From HB2-32-21 sp003448675 (GTDB lineage Bacteria > Pseudomonadota > Gammaproteobacteria > Pseudomonadales > Porticoccaceae), in the NCBI GenBank assembly GCA_041584755.1, contig JBFHDK010000105.1, forward strand, positions 1 to 6,868: a stretch of DNA of 6,868 nucleotides. The letters run 5' to 3'. Below the pieces are notes generated by a model. The model ran no database searches and was not told where the DNA came from. It was given only the letters and a program-made list of their open reading frames with translations. Numbering within the stretch: position 1 is the first letter of the stretch; each line of letters begins with the position of its first letter. A program made the translations under genes and the position numbers. Positions 6,715 to 6,868 of this stretch are shown here, piece by piece.

Positions 6715-6868
6715 TTGAAGACTCAATTACCCGCAGCTCTGGTTGCTGCCAGCCTTGTACTCTTGGCATCCTGCTCGGATACCAAGTCCACTTTGACAGG
6801 CGTGGAGTTTCCACCGGTTTTCGCGACGGCGACCGGGGACCTGACGGTCGCCGATCTGACCGTGACCG
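6715..6868 (+). CDS. lipoprotein precursor, N-terminal part (3' partial)
   Basis: The first 51 codons of a gene run off the right edge. The start is TTG at 6715, supported by GAGG at 6704-6707 with a 7-nt spacer; no in-frame ATG or GTG start is available nearby upstream. The product begins MKTQLPAALVAAS, a short positively charged n-region and hydrophobic core, followed by a lipobox LASC with the lipid-attached cysteine at residue 20. Serine at +2 argues against inner-membrane retention, so Lol-dependent delivery to the outer membrane is likely in a Gram-negative host. The mature part visible (SDTKSTLTGVEFPPVF and on) is too short to assign a family. It has its own candidate promoter and a 255-nt gap from the WbsX gene, so it may be unrelated to the glycan locus. 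Confidence 0.72.
   Translation, partial: MKTQLPAALVAASLVLLASCSDTKSTLTGVEFPPVFATATGDLTVADLTVT

Noticed and set aside
6384..6726. Minus-strand frames of 90 and 71 codons at the right end
   Set aside because: They overlap the conserved end of WbsX or the lipoprotein start, have no family features, and are Arg/Ser-rich shadows.
1..6868. CRISPR array, tRNA, rRNA, insertion sequence or attachment site
   Set aside because: No regularly spaced repeats, cloverleaf sequence, transposase motif or terminal repeats were seen on either strand.

Overview
The window is a bacterial glycan or glycolipid biosynthesis locus. It most likely comes from a Gram-negative, moderately GC-rich proteobacterium. The signs are an envelope-glycan gene set typical of O-antigen, exopolysaccharide or glycolipid islands, a Lol-type lipoprotein signal at the right end, and a mosaic base composition (about 50% GC at the left, reaching about 70% in parts of the ABC and GT genes). 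The phylum is inferred, and nothing here fixes a genus. No tRNA, rRNA, CRISPR array or insertion sequence was seen.

Layout, left to right: (1) 3-1934, + strand, a 5'-truncated two-domain protein with the C-terminal half of a GT4-type GT-B glycosyltransferase fused to a complete WbsX / GH99-like domain. (2) 1935-2053, a short convergent intergenic gap with a possible hairpin. (3) 2054-3313, - strand, a GT1/MGT-like glycosyltransferase of the sterol-glucosyltransferase/RhlB type. (4) 3339-5186, - strand, a fused TMD-NBD ABC exporter resembling MsbA/PglK flippases. It lies upstream of the GT1 gene, separated by 25 nt, so the two probably form one operon. (5) 5187-5382, a divergent control region. 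(6) 5383-6459, + strand, a free-standing WbsX / GH99-like protein paralogous to the C-terminal half of gene 1. (7) 6460-6714, an intergenic region with inverted repeats and a candidate promoter. (8) 6715-6868, + strand, the start of a lipoprotein gene running off the right edge.

How the genes may work together (inference): the GT1-type enzyme usually glycosylates a lipophilic acceptor, and the half-size ABC exporter could flip the resulting glycolipid or lipid-linked glycan across the inner membrane. The two WbsX proteins would act on the same glycan. They carry the name of O-antigen 'glycosyltransferases' but retain the paired glutamates of GH99 endo-mannosidases in an NEWxE motif, so a hydrolytic or transglycosylating role is possible. 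The main points of interest are the GT4-WbsX fusion, the WbsX paralogue pair flanking an ABC-GT1 operon, and the substitution in the second WbsX protein of the family's usual NEN motif.
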